Part shown: one piece after another, positions 48,620-60,981 of the stretch
Layout of the letters: each line of letters starts with the position of its first letter
Numbering within the stretch: the first letter of the stretch is position 1
Assembly: GCF_000247695.1 (NCBI RefSeq)
Contig: NW_004624778.1
Coordinates: 12,227,586-12,291,585, forward strand
Source: Heterocephalus glaber
Taxonomy: Eukaryota > Chordata > Mammalia > Rodentia > Bathyergidae
Direction: 5' to 3'
Length of the DNA stretch: 64,000 nucleotides
Notes under the pieces: model-generated
Databases searched by the model: none
What the model saw: only the letters and a program-made list of their open reading frames with translations
What the model was told of the DNA's origin: nothing
Translations under genes and position numbers: made by a program

Positions 48620-49849
48620 AGGCACTTTGGTCGGTGGGCTTGGGGTGGAGCCTTGTGGGTTGGGAGGTCTGGGGAGCTGTGGAGGTAAGCAGGGGCTTCC
48701 ATGGCTGTGTGGACCCACTGTGCCAAGCCACCATTGCTGTGGTGCCACTGGGTCTCCAGAGGACAAGCCGGTGGCATGAGCCCTTCCAGCACATGCCAGC
48801 CTTTCACTTCTGGTCCTCTAAATGGTCCAGGATGGGTGCTTGGTACCAGCCATCAGCCTGAGAGGCAGAAAGTTAGGAGGAAGAGGCACATTCCTGGGAT
48901 GATGATGGAGGGTGCTGGGAGCATTTTCTGGGGGTCAAATCCTGCCCTCTACATGCTGAGTAGTATTTGGGGAAATGTGAAGAACTGGTTCTCCCAAGCA
49001 CAAGTCCCATGCAGACGTGGTCACTGCTGGAATAGGAACCATGGGGAGCTGGGCAAAGTGGAAACAGGTGGCCTCAGCCTTCCTATTCCCCACTTCATCT
49101 CCTGGCAGCCAGTGAGAGCTCAAAGGTACCAATGAGAGAGGGCTCCAGCAGCATCACCCAGCTGCCAGATGCCAGCTGCACTGGTGTGACCCTGAGAGCC
49201 AGGCACTTCCATCTGCTGCCCAGAGCCTGTCCTGCCTCACTCTGGTCTCTGGAGCCAAGTCACCAGAAAAGGAATGGGATCTGTCGCTGGCAGCACCAGG
49301 CTCACTGAGCATTCCCCAGCACCATCCCCTCAGCTCCAGTGCCCTCAAGGGCGGAGGCAAGTTCACCTGGACAGGAACCACTCCCAGGAAGGCTGACCTG
49401 CCTGCAGCCATTCCTACACAGCGGGCAGAGCCAAGGAGTCCTCCCTCTGGGGCGTCCTCAGAGCCTGGGGTTCTGGGCTTCTCCTCCAACCTCCCTCAGC
49501 TGCCTTCTCTCAAGCTCTTGCCCAGAGGGCAGGCCCAGGACCACCCTCAGTCAGGCTAAGGAAGGGTGCCCTCTTCCTGGGTCAGTTCTCAAAGCCAAAT
49601 GCCACACCTGTGTCCCCCACACCCCAAGAGTCCCACCCTGCTCCTCCCTGTAGGGACAGAGCTGGGAGGTCAAGAGGAAAGCCTCCCTCACATCCTGCCA
49701 TTTCACAAATGGACACCTGGCAGAGCCTCCTAGCTGATGGCTATGTATTGTGCCTCAGACCAGTGAGCTTCCCAGACTCACTGCTAGATGCTGGCTGGGA
49801 GGGGGGCTGCTGACTGAGTTCTCTAGAGTTCTGTCAGACGTAACGCAGG
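48620..49849. other. CTIF 2.9-kb intron, proximal part
   Basis: No further exon was found. The frame of exon 2 stays open into the intron until 48777-48779 (TGA), so retention would add 71 residues. Confidence 0.6.
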
Positions 49850-50065
49850 GCAGCACAGTGGAAATGCACGGGCTTTAGTGCCCAGCAGGCCAGGCTCAGC
49901 CCTCACTCTGCCTTTGGCTGGATGAGTGATTACCTAACCTCTCTGAGCTCCAGTGTACTCATCTGTAAAATGGGTGCACTACTACCTACCTTGCAGAGAA
50001 GATGTGAAGATTAAATGAGGTGGCATGTGTAGAGACCCTTGTAGATAGTTATTATTCTATCCACA
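49850..50065 (+). repeat. MIR SINE, nearly full length
   Basis: 'gcacagtggaaatgcacggg', 'cctaacctctctgagctcca', 'tcatctgtaaaatgggtgca', 'gaagattaaatgaggtggca' and 'gatagttattattct' are in full MIR order. Confidence 0.92.
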
Positions 50066-51494
50066 GGCCACTGTTCTTGCCAGGGGACCTAAGTAGATGG
50101 GATATAGGGTTGTGGAAGGATGAGACAGATAAGGGAAATCTGTAGTGCCCTTCGATCAGTTTGGAGGACTTGTCTCAGGTCAAGCCTCCCAGACCAAGAG
50201 GACACGGGCTTAGGCTCACACTGGTCCATTCCTTGTTGTACTGGCTGTCCTCCAAAAGTGGGCAAACCCTGGGACAGATGAGCCTCTAGTTCCCTCCTCA
50301 ACAAGAATCTCGTCAAGAAGAGATGAGATTCTCTCCTCCTTGCAGACATGGATAAGCGTTAGGGGCCCATGAGAGTGGAGAGTTGTATCTTCTTGATCTA
50401 GTCAGGGAGTCAGAGCAATCAGATGGATTGAAGAGGCTCGAGGGGAATCTACCCTCACATACAATTCCCTTCTCAAGTGGAAACCAGCTGCCCTTGGAAC
50501 TTGACCCCACATGGTAGAACGCAAGGAAAGCTCCAGATCTCCTCTGACATCACCATGTTAGCCCCTAGTAAATCCTCACAGAGGGACCAGTACACCTGGC
50601 TAGAGGCAGAGAGCAGGATACAGAGCCTCATTCTATACCTCTCAGCCCAGAAGTCTGGTGTTGAGAACCCAGGGAAAGTGCAAGAGGGACCTCATCATGT
50701 GACCTTGATCCTGCCCTTCAACCAGATCTCACCTCCGGGCAGTGAAGTTGGTCATATTCCTGGCCACAGTTTGTTGTGTTTGAATATATTTCTGAGACAG
50801 CCAAATGCCATTTTCTTCCTTTCCAACCCTTGGTCTGGTCCCAGTTACTGTGAAACTTCACAGGGGTGTAGGGTTATTGTCTGAAATTTCCCTCCCAGAA
50901 GCCTCAGCCACTCAAGTGGCACATTGGAAGATTCCTTGGATTGTAGTAGTTGTATGTAAAGGGACAGCATAATCTCCACAGGATGTGAAGCCAGGGCTGT
51001 GTCAATACGGAACCTTATGCCCAGAGAACAGATGATGTGAAGGACACACAGTGGCCACCTCAGGGTACCTCTAACCAACATAGAAGGCATTTGGGATTCT
51101 ACTCATCTTCTTGCCCTGGTCTTCCTATCTTCATCTTCCCTTTGGCCAATTTCTTATTTGTTACCTTATTTTGTCTTTTATAAGCCCTATTAAATCAGTG
51201 CTAGGTTAAGACATCTAATGGACAGGTAGACAAATTTAAGAAGTCAATGAGAATCCTGTGGAGGAGCTAGAACTCACAAGAAATGTCAACCCAGGACATC
51301 ACAGGGGCCAAGAAAAAAGTCAGCCAAGAGCCTTTGGGGCATGAGTGTCTTTGGTGGGGGTGAGCATTCCCAAAGGAAGCAGATTTCATGTCCTCCTTTC
51401 TGGGGGTGGCAGCCCTCCTTCCCCCCAGGCCACGCATACATACAAACACCCCAGCTGTACTCAAGCACACTTGGTTTGTCCCCGACACCCCCAG
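50066..51494. other. CTIF intron leading to the MIF4G exon
   Basis: No gene or clear repeat. The final 80 bases are C-rich, forming the polypyrimidine tract before the acceptor at 51494. Confidence 0.6.
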
Positions 51495-51794
51495 GATGAA
51501 GTGATGGTGGAGACAACCAACCCTCAGCAGAACAAGATGGACAAGTTGATAGAGATCTTGAACAGCATGCGAAACAACAGCAGCGATGTGGATGCGAAGC
51601 TCACCACCTTCATGGAGGAGGCCCAGAACTCTACCAACTCCGAAGAGATGCTGGGCGAGATCGTGCGGACCATCTACCAGAAGGCCGTGTCAGACCGTAG
51701 CTTTGCCTTCACTGCTGCCAAGCTCTGTGACAAAATGGCACTCTTCATGGTGGAGGGGACCAAGTTCCGGAGCCTGCTGCTCAACATGCTCCAG
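51495..51794 (+). CDS. CTIF: CTIF internal exon (300 bp), start of MIF4G domain
   Basis: Exactly 100 codons in phase 0 at both ends, from DEVMVETTNPQQNKMDKLIE to FRSLLLNMLQ. The sequence is amphipathic-helical and matches the start of the CTIF MIF4G domain, a HEAT-like helical repeat related to eIF4G. In CTIF this domain is known to contact translation factors such as eIF3 components. The first helix carries KLIEILNSM, and later helices contain EMLGEIVRTIYQKAV and FTAAKLCDKMALFM. The acceptor is CCCCCAG ending at 51494 and the donor is CAG|GTAACC at 51795. Codon conservation with human appears much higher here than in the preceding linker exon, as expected for a folded domain. The remaining MIF4G exons are beyond the window, because 51795-64000 contains no further recognisable CTIF coding sequence. 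Confidence 0.97.
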
Positions 51795-54700
51795 GTAACC
51801 GGGCACTGGCAGCTGCTGCCCATGCCCTCTGCCCCTGCTCCGAGGTCTGACCACCGATGTCTTGTCCCGAGGTTCTTCCTCCCTTGCCCAATTAATTATA
51901 GAAAATAAGAGGGCAATCAAGGGGAGAGGGGTAAGTGGCCAGATTTGTGTGTTTGTATGAATACTCCATGGTTACAAAGGACCAATATAATTTTATAGGT
52001 GCTTTTTGTTCAACCAGCCTTTCCCTCTTTCTATTTTCATGATAAGAGGGGTGGCTGTTGTATCTGTGCTTTGACCTTTGCACGTCTGAAAAGACGTGAG
52101 CTTGTTGTTCAAGTACCTTTCTCTTCCTCCTCCTCCCCTCCAGGGCCAGCCCCTCAGAGGTTGGTATCTGTGCAGTTGGTATAGCTGGGACTGAGATGGG
52201 TTTGAGCATAGCTTTATAGGATAGTCTGTCTGCTTCGACACTGGAGGTGCGGGCAGAGGGAAAACATAGCAGTCAAAAATTATACTTTGGTACTTTTCAC
52301 TGATTACCCTTTAACCCACTGAGTTGAGCCCCAGTCCTACTAATTCCTGTCTCCGTGGAACCAGCGTCCACCCAGGATTTCATGTGCACGCACAGAAAGT
52401 ATGTGAGTGTACGCTTAGGCTGAGCCCAGTACCTTCTCTTCTCACAAGTACCTGTTCTCTTGTTGTGAGCAGCTGTACATGAACTAGTGGCCCCAGACCT
52501 GGTGGCATCAGGGAGAAATATCAGGGGACATGGCCATGTATCCACACCAGGCCTGAGAGCCATCCATTGAGACTCTGAGCTGGGAGAAAGCCATCTTTCA
52601 TGCTACTTTGTGCTTGAGACTAGTTAAGATATACATGGAACTGCTGGCCCAGATCGGGGAAAGGGGTCACTTGGAAGCTGTGAAAGTAGGATAACAGAAC
52701 TAAAAGAACCACTTGCAGGTCTGTGGTAACTAGGATTGTTCAAAGTGCCACACTTCTGCTAGCAAAAGGGACTCCATTCATAATTACACCTAGACGACAG
52801 GTGTAAACAAGGGTCCGTTGTCACCCTCATTTCAGCCACCCCGCTCATAGTTTGCTGTCTCTTCCCTAAACGTGGGAGGAGGAGGAGGTTGCTGTGGGCC
52901 ATCCACCTGTGGCTGCACCACCCCTTGCCTGCCTGTTCTCTCCTCTCCCATGTGTGTCTCGCTCAGTGCAACCTGAGCCCTCCCTGGCCAGCCCAGGCTG
53001 CATCTCTCTAGATCCAGGCCCTGATCAGGTTCCCATTCCTGGATCACCCACACTCCCCTGGTGATGAATTCCCGCATTACCTGAGGGATTTGCACATCGG
53101 GCATGTTCCTCGTGGGCCGGAATGTCCTGGGAGAGCACAGAGGGTGACAGGCGGGGAGGGGCCTGTCTGCCATGTTCCACCAGCCATGGTGGAGTCAGGG
53201 GCAGGAATTGGCCTTAGACTTGGCTTTGGGATTTTTTTTTTTTTTCACTGAAGGGCCAGGATGGTGCAAGAGTTCTAGACTATGGCTGCCAACTCCCAAG
53301 TAGCCCAGCCAGTCCCTGTGGCAGACAGACACACAGGGTATGAGGCACCCAGGAAAGATAGCTGGCTATAGGGGCCACCCCAAATCAGGCATGTGTTCTA
53401 GCCATCCATGGTAAGAGCAGCCTTGCTCACAAGTTTCCAGCCAAGCAGCATTCCTGGGAAATGCTTGGCCACAAAAGGGGCCCAATGACCCTTTCACCTC
53501 CTTTCTGATCAGCCACACCGTTCACTGGCTCAGGACAGGCTCCCAGGGCCCCTCAAGGTAGGAACTTGTTGAGCTGTGTTTGACTCAGTGGGGTCCTGTC
53601 CACATCCCCCAGCCAACAGCTTCTAACAGACTCCTTGTGCTGAGACACAGCTAGGCAAACATTGGGGCAGGTAGCACTGAATGGAAAGCTGGGGCCAGGT
53701 GTGAGACTAGGGTCAGGCACCAGCAGTTGGAGCCCAGCCCCTGACTGCTGGGGATGAAATGGGACCTTGGGAAGGAGCACAAGTGAGCCTCTCCCTTTCA
53801 CTCTGCCTTGCCACTAGCTGAAGCAGTCCTAGCTCCTCTCATCCTCATAAACCATCTTACCCCATATGTGGTTCAGCAGTAGTTCTGTCACGAGTGCTAC
53901 GGAGTTTGTAGCTGCCCCAGAAGCCCACCTCCTGATGCTATCTTGTGTCCATCCCAGAGAACTGGCTCTCCCACATTCTGCCCCTGCTCCCACCACCATC
54001 CAAAAGCCAGGCCAAGCCTCCAGCTACACCTGTGTGGACAGACTCTACCCCTGCCCCATGTAGGGGCCCCACCCTAAATACCCAGCCCTTTGCCAGGCAA
54101 TCCACACCCATGCTCCAGATGGTGCTCAGCACTCCTGCAAGCCCACTCTGGCTCCTGCAGCGCCCGGCCCCTATCCCAGCCCCTGCTGCCTTGCAGCCAC
54201 AGATGCTCAGGCACCAGCTTGAGGCTGAGGATTCAGGGGATGAGGGACAGTCCACAGATGCAGCTTTGTCCTTCAGTGAGGAAGGAGTGGGACTTCACTC
54301 AGTGACCACTGGAACACACAGTGATAATCAGGTGCCTGCAGTCATTACCTACCCCCTCGAGGCTCTGGGATGCAGGGATCACCTCTGGCTTGTGAATCTC
54401 TCTACCCTGGGGTCTGCGTGGTTCCTGAGGGGCCCCTGTGGTCCTGGAGAAATGGGTGCTGGGAGGGGAAGGCATTAGAATCTTCTCTTTCTCCTCCCCC
54501 GGCCATGGGCCTGGGAACATCTATAGTCCTGGGCAAGAAGGGAACCCCTGGAGGCCCATGTTGTGAGTGGCAAGGCTTGTCCCCCTTCCCACAGTGGTAG
54601 AATTAGGCTGTATCCCAGCGGGAACATCTGTGGCTCACCTTTTAGGCCACCCCTTGCCCCCTTTCATGTGAGCAAAGAGAGGCTTCATCTGGGCACTGAG

Positions 54701-55366
54701 CCTCTGGGCCACTAGTCAAGGCCCTTTTAGCTGCCATAGGAAGCCTTTGGCTCTGCGGAAAAAAGCTGCCCTGAGCCCCTGATTACATGGCCCAGAGAAA
54801 GCCAGACTCTATGCCCAGGCCTCCTCCCCTCTGCCACCCCTCTCTGCAGCCACAGAGGCGGCAGTTTGCAGCAGGGCTTTCTGGGCACCCTCAGGCATGG
54901 CAACTCACTGCCCAAACCTGACAGGTCCAGAAGTAGAGCAGCAGGCACAGCACATCAACTGCTTCCCTCTTAGCACCCGCAGAAATTCTTCTTTCCCCTG
55001 TTCTCATGTTCTGACAACCTCATACGCAGCCCTCTCCTGGCATACAGTCCTAGGCCCAGGCCACAGTGAACTTCTCTCCTCTTTCTCTCAGAGGTTTGTG
55101 CTCAGTTCCATCCATTCAACCCTACTGGGCTCCAGATCCCCACCCAGACCCTGGTTCAGTTCAGCAGCCTCTGGGATGCCCCTCATGTGGCCGGTTTTGG
55201 TTGCCACCTCCATATGGACACAAGTTCTGAGACCCGGATTAGTGATGCTGGCTACAAAGGGGCCAAGGTGTGAAGTGCCCCATGAGCACTGCTCCCAGCA
55301 GCTGTCTTTGAACATAGCCCTCCCTGGCCAACTGCTCTTGCTGCCTGGGCTTCTGCAATGGGAGCT
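51795..55366. other. CTIF intron downstream of the MIF4G exon
   Basis: No exon was recognised. A T run lies at 53231-53245. The 177-codon frame at 53945-54478 is Pro/Ser-rich but has no domain, and is judged to be chance. Confidence 0.55.
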
Positions 55367-55595
55367 GTGTTAGTTACTTTTCTCTCATTGCTGAGACAAA
55401 ATATCTGACACCCAAAGTTAAAGGAGAAAGGTTTAGTTGGCTTACAGTTCATAGAGGTTTCAGTCCATAATCAGCTGACTCCAAGGCAGGGTGTTTTGTC
55501 AGACTGGCCTTCCAGAGTAGAAACAGTTCATGGTGGCCAGAAGGCAGCAAAAGCAACAAGAGAGATTAACAGCATCTTTCTGCCCCTTTTATCTT

Positions 55596-55683
55596 GGTTT
55601 TTTTTTTTTGGTACTGGGATCGAACTCCAGCCCTTGTGCTTGTGAGAGGCAGGCGGTGGAACCACGGAGCTAAATCCCTGGCC
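55596..55683 (-). mobile_element. ID-type SINE nested in the URR1-like repeat
   Basis: Poly(T), GGTACTGGGA, then 'ggtggaaccacggagctaaa' and 'tccctggcc'. A perfect 16-bp target duplication (ctgccccttttatctt, 55580-55595 and 55684-55699) makes this one of the clearest recent insertions. Confidence 0.95.
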
Positions 55684-55824
55684 CTGCCCCTTTTATCTTA
55701 TTCAGACTACCAGGATCAGGGTGGTACCAAACCAATCACTCACGTGTAGTCGTTTAGTAATCACATGCCCTTAATCATAGCATCATACACTCTAGATTCA
55801 GCCACCTCAAAAATAACACCACCT

Positions 55825-55912
55825 AGGGCCGAGGATTTAGCTCAGTGGTTTCGCCGCCTGCTGCATAAGCGCAAGGACCCGAGTTCGATCCCTGGTACCA
55901 AAAAAAAAAAAA
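55825..55912 (+). mobile_element. ID-type SINE nested in the URR1-like repeat
   Basis: 'gggccgaggatttagctcag' start, 'cccgagttcgatccctggta' end, then CC and poly(A). A short imperfect duplication (accacct / accacctc) flanks it. It is opposite in orientation to the copy 140 bp upstream. Confidence 0.9.
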
Positions 55913-55970
55913 AACCACCACCTCATTCAGGCTTTGGGGGGACATATAAACATAAGCCATAACAGGAGCT

Positions 55971-56421
55971 GACAACATACAGAGGGGGCAGCCTCTGATG
56001 TGGTAGATTCCATTTAGCAGAGGTCTTAGGACTGACTGCCTGCCAAGTTAGGGTGCAGCCCTGTGGAGTGGGAAATGAGGTATGGAAGAGAGTCAAAGGT
56101 CTTTTGTCCTCCCCAGCAAGATTCACCATCATGATCTCCAGGAACCCAGAAGCACTGCCTTCGTGAGCCATGAGAGTGCCTGAGAGTCTGGGGTTTCAGT
56201 GGTCCCCTGAAACCAATCCTACAGCTCAAAAACAGTCTTCAGTTTTTACCCTCAGACTGTCTCTTGCTTTAGATGCAGCCTTTTTCTTAATGGTGTCCTT
56301 CTAAATAGAATTCTGTTTATTAAAGGGGCATTCCTTAAATGTCTGTTACATGTCAAGCATGTAATCAGAATTGAACATGTGAACCTAGGATGTTGTGAAA
56401 TGCAGGTTCTAACACAGGTAT
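55971..56421. other. Intron, no feature seen
   Basis: Unique-looking sequence. Confidence 0.5.
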
Positions 56422-56497
56422 GGGATGGGGACTGGGATTCTGCATTTCCAACAAGCTCACAGGTGATAGTGGTGCCAGGGACTACACTTTGAGTACC
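56422..56497 (-). repeat. MER5-type hAT-Charlie fragment
   Basis: 'gggattctgcatttccaaca', 'agctcacaggtgatagtggt' and 'ggactacactttgagtaccc' are the distal half of MER5 read on the minus strand. Confidence 0.75.
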
Positions 56498-56643
56498 CAA
56501 ATATTGGGGTATTGATGGCTTATAGGTGATAGGTCAGTTTCATACACAGACAAACTGAGCCACAATCTCTTTCCTATGTGACTTTCCACACTGAGGATCC
56601 AACCTGAGAATATTGCATTTCAGACACCAGGTCATCTTTAGGT

Positions 56644-56805
56644 CAGTGGTTCTCAGCCACTGTCCATTAGAATCACATGAAAAACTTTTAAAACAACCAG
56701 CCCAGGGGTCCTCCCCCAAAATCAGTCAAATTAGGTTCTCCAGCAATAGGGCCTGGGCATCATTTTATAAAGAACTACAGGTACCATCAAGGTTGAGCAT
56801 CACTG
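56644..56805. repeat. MER5A-like hAT-Charlie relic with both termini
   Basis: Starts CAGTGGTTCTCAGCCACTGT and ends 'gttgagcatcactg', terminal sequences of the MER5/Charlie group, with 'attagaatcaca' and 'gggcctgggcatc' in between. Confidence 0.75.
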
Positions 56806-59800
56806 CTTGGGAGATAGCTCACAGATACCAGGACTGTCCCACCATTGTCACTTACGCTGGCTCTGCCTAATCAAAAACTACCTTTGAGGAGCTGGGCTCT
56901 TTGCTGAGTGATGTGGAATACTCAGAGCCTGAGTGGGTGGGAGAACAGGAGAGGGAAGTCCCAGCTGCCTTCATCTCCTCCAGCCTCAGTTTCCCCTCTG
57001 TGCAGTGAGAGAGCTGGGTGTGACCATCGCAGGGACCTTTCTCATACTTCCTCACCAGCATCCTGAGATTCCTTCCCGAGGAGGTAACAGCTACCTTTTC
57101 TCTCCCACTGGCCCCATCTCTCTCTGTCCTCAGCTCCTTTCTCTACTTTCTCTTCCTTCTTAGCACAGCTATCTATCTACTGGGATTGCTTTCACCTGTT
57201 TTAAGAAAAGGCCCTCACTTTGACCCACATCGCTAGGCTGGGCCAGAGGCTTGGGCACTCAGGAAAGCTAGAGAAGTGATCAGCAATGTGGCTTAGCCTG
57301 CCAACCCCATCCCTTCCCTCAGAGGCTCCCAGCTTCTACTTGTTCACAGAGTTCCCTACCAAATAGCTTGTGTGCATTGATTGTTTCCAACTTCCGTGAG
57401 ACTGTGGGCTGCTCTGGGAAGAAGTAACCAAAAGTCTCCCTTGATCCTCATCAGGGAATTGTGGTGTGATCATGGGGAAGAGGAGGGCTCCAGTTTCACG
57501 GAGAAGTGAAGAATGAGTGTGCCTCTTTTTATGGGATCTTTGGAATGACAGGAATTGTAGGCCTGAGCCCCCTCCGCCCAGCACTGCCCTGTCACCGCCC
57601 CAGGCCTTCCACTTGGGCTCAGGGAGTGCTCCCTTGCCGAGATATGCTTGGGTGGTACAAGTTCAAGCCCTTCTCTGTTGTAATGTGTGTGCCCTGTTTA
57701 GCCAAGAGGTGTCTGCATCTGAGCTATGCAGAGCAAAGTATTATTAGAGCAGGCATCAGTGTGTCTGTAACCAAACCCAGCCTTCCCTAGCAACTGTTGC
57801 CAAAAACACATCTAACAGAAGGATGCAATACTTTTTTTAAAAAAAAAAAAAAAGAATTTCGCCTTGACCAAGTCGTAAACACAGCAGGACTGTTGTGAAA
57901 AGACTACATAAAATCAGAATCTGGAATGTGACCAGGTTTCAAAATAAATTGCTCTCCCCCAGTACCTTCTAGATATAGCCTCTTAAAAAGCTGACCTCAA
58001 GCTAGAAAATGGATGAAATTGGAGTTTCTGGTGGGTCACCATGAAGCTTTGTGTTCGGGGCTTTTGATACATAGATGCTTAATTGGATGGGGTCTCTAGA
58101 TATGATTTTAGCCCCAGGAGGGGCACTCAGATTTCTGGTCTGGCTGTCCTTAAGGTAAATCAAAATATTGTCTCACACCCTTCGTGCTCTACTTACTTGG
58201 GCTCAACCCTTCTGGTCCTGTGTTCAAAGGCTTGGATAGAAGAACCTGGCCATCCCTCTAATTCAGTTCCTAAGAGGAGACCCTCTTTTTCTATAGCTCT
58301 CTCAAAGTTTCCAGAAAATCATAAGTCCTTACCCTTTACCAGAAGCCTGGAGTTCCTAACCCTCATCTTCCTCAGAGAAAGGGAAGAAAGGGAGACTGGA
58401 TGCTTGGAGTTAGTTCCAAGCAACTCTGAGTTGTACATTTCTTGAGGGTGGAAATCCTGCTGAGTTATCTCCCATCCCCATCTCCTAGCGTTATGATGGG
58501 TCCATAGCAGATGCTTAGTAAATAGCCACGGAAGAGAGAGATGGAGCCCTCATTCTCTGATCTCCATGCTCCCAAGGGTGCAAACATGTTTCTGTGTGTG
58601 AATCTGAGGTGGGTCCCAGGTCGGGGATCTCTCCTCAAGTTTACTGACAGTAAAAGTGGCTCAGTGAGACCATAAGTCATGGAACTGGGCTCCTGGCCAC
58701 CATGCCACTTCCTGAATAGGGTGCAGGATCAGAAGCTTGGGAGAATCAAGAATCCATCGCCACAAGTGGTGATCTCAGAATCCACCCTGTAGTCCCACTG
58801 GAATTGCAGTGGTCCCTGACTTCCTGAACCTTCTGGGCCTCTGGAGAGCCGAGGTTGCCTGAGGGAACACTACTGTCCATGCACACTTGTTCACCTGAAC
58901 CACCTGGCTGTTACCCGAGGTTCTCTCCTCCTCTCACCCTGTCTCTTCACGAAGACCTCCCTCCCTCCTCCACACCCACTGCTGAGCCCATATGTACTCG
59001 AGACATGTAAACTAATTTCAGTGCTGGCCCAAGATGGGCGTACCCGGGGTAGAAGCACATTGTTCTGAGCATTCCACACCCTCAGCAGAAGCCGTGGGCC
59101 ATATCCCCTCTGCAGGCTGGGGAAAATCAGGAGAGATAGAGCAGAGGGCCAGAGGGCCAGCCAATAGTGCAAGCCTTTTCCCAGGGGCGGATCATGGGGG
59201 GTGATTCTGGAGGCCCATAAAGGTCTTTTTTTCAAAATGGCTGGCATCTAAGCACCCATGCAAGTCATCTCTGCCCATACTGAAGGCCAGGGCCTGTGAC
59301 GGGTGCACAGGGCACCACACACATCTCCCAAGGGTGGGCACTGGCAGCCCTCAGCAGACCCACCTCACGTGTCACAGGGGACCGATCATCACAGGAGTTT
59401 GAACCTCTGCCAAGTCTGCCAGGCCATGTCTAACAGGGAGAGCTCTTAGTGGCCCCTGCCAGAGCCAGACTGGGCAGGAGCTGTGCATCTTGGACTGAAT
59501 GCATTTCACCTGCTTTTCTGCATCTTCTTTCCTCCCCTTATCCCTTATTGAGCACCTGCTCTGTACCACACACTGTGGCAGACCCATCTCAGCTAATTTG
59601 CCACTAGTCCTCTTGGCTTTTGGATCCAGCTGGGATGTCCTAAAGCCAGGATTTAGACCAGGTTTTTCTGACTGTTCAGTTGTAGGGGTGGAGTAAGAAA
59701 CACGGTAGCCTAAAGGTGCTAAGGATGGCACTTTGGAATATTTATAGGGACAAAGCAGCTAATGACTTGAATATTAAAATGTATTTTGGTTTTTGAGCCA

Positions 59801-60734
59801 GGAAATAAGCAGGGGAAAGAAAATGACCACAGACCCTCAGTCAGTCCTGGAGGGAGCCAGGACAGCAAACCTTCAGGTGTCCTATCCTTAGGTGGGCCTG
59901 GGGTGGGACAGAGCCAACCACTCCCTGGCCCCACAGCGATACAGCGATCCAGGAGATTTCCTGCAAAGCCAAACACCCAACCTGCTGCCTCTGAGCTTTA
60001 GAATCCCAGAGAGCCCTGCTCTTGAGAAAACCCAGATGGGCTTTCTCTACACAGCATGGACATCTGCAGGTCTCAGAGGCAGCTTCTTACAGGCCACAGA
60101 GAATCTAGATGCACAAAGGTCATGGGACTTTTGTGCAGAAGGGACTGTTTCTTATGAAAAGTGACCACTACCCTGCACTGTTAGGAGTGTGAGTGGCTCA
60201 AGAAGGTGGAAAGGGAAACAGCCAGTCAGGCCTGCAGCTTCGTGAATCTGGCCAGCTGGACCCTCTGCAGCAAACAAGCACCCATTGCCTTGTGGATCTC
60301 ATTTCCCTAGACAGGATTTCTTGCCCCGAGGCCCTGTGAACCCAGTGTGGTAGTAGGGATGACTTAGTGCTGATCACGAGTGATTAAAACATGTTTCTGC
60401 CCCCCAGGGGCACTACAGTATTTGGTAAAGAACCACAAGTTGTGGTAGAGATTGAACTCAGAGCCAAGATGTCCTCAGTTGCCACCCCATCAGGGTAATG
60501 CCCTGCTCTGGGGAAAAGGGAGCCCTAGGACTCTCTCTCAACTCACATCACAGATCCCCAAAGGTCTTGGGATGACATTTTCCCCTCCTGTGTAGATTCA
60601 GTTAGGGGCAGTGAGAACAGGCAGTGGCTGCTCATTGACCAATGATCTTGCAGGAGGCCTGGGACTTTGCAGGTGTCTCCTTCCTCATGTGTTCTGCCTC
60701 CTCCAGGGAGCCTTCCCAGACCTCCCAGTCCAGG
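56806..60734. other. Intron, no gene seen
   Basis: Contains a T/A homopolymer junction at 57832-57855 and L2/MIR-like scraps at 58470-58530 and 59530-59610. No exon was recognised. Confidence 0.5.
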
Positions 60735-60900
60735 TACCTCCCCTTTCCCTGAGCCTTTAACATTGACTGTGTTTAAGCTTTGCTTTCTGAAGCTTGTGTG
60801 CACAGATGTCTTGGGGACAAAGAATATGACCGTGTCATCATTGTGTCCCATTACCTAACTGGCACACAATGGGTATTCAACAAGCATCAGTTGACTGGCT
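60735..60900 (+). repeat. L2 3' fragment
   Basis: 'gtgtcccattacctaactgg' and 'cacacaatgggtattcaaca' correspond to the L2 end ('cctggcacatagtaggtgctcaataaa'). Confidence 0.6.
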
Positions 60901-60981
60901 CCAGAAGCTTCAGGTCAGTGGGACAAAGGAACATCGAGTGTGCAGAGTAGGTAGCTGTACAGGCCACCACCATGGAAGGGG

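Larger units (their letters stand above)
55367..55970. mobile_element. URR1-like rodent repeat, copy C, carrying two nested ID SINEs
   Basis: Outer blocks match copies A and B ('ttagttacttttctctcatt', 'ggctccaaggcagg'-like 'gactccaaggcagggtg', 'attcagccacctcaaaaata', 'gggacatataaacataagcc'). Two ID SINEs interrupt it at 55596-55683 and about 55825-55912, so the outer repeat is older than both. Confidence 0.75.

Noticed and set aside
48224..48766. 180-codon minus-strand frame opposite CTIF exon 2
   Set aside because: It is the antisense shadow of the real exon; no independent evidence of a gene.
48564..48779. Exon 2 continuing as a 3' terminal exon with 71 extra residues
   Set aside because: The frame is open, but no poly(A) signal closely follows, and the join of 48563 to 51495 restores the known CTIF sequence.
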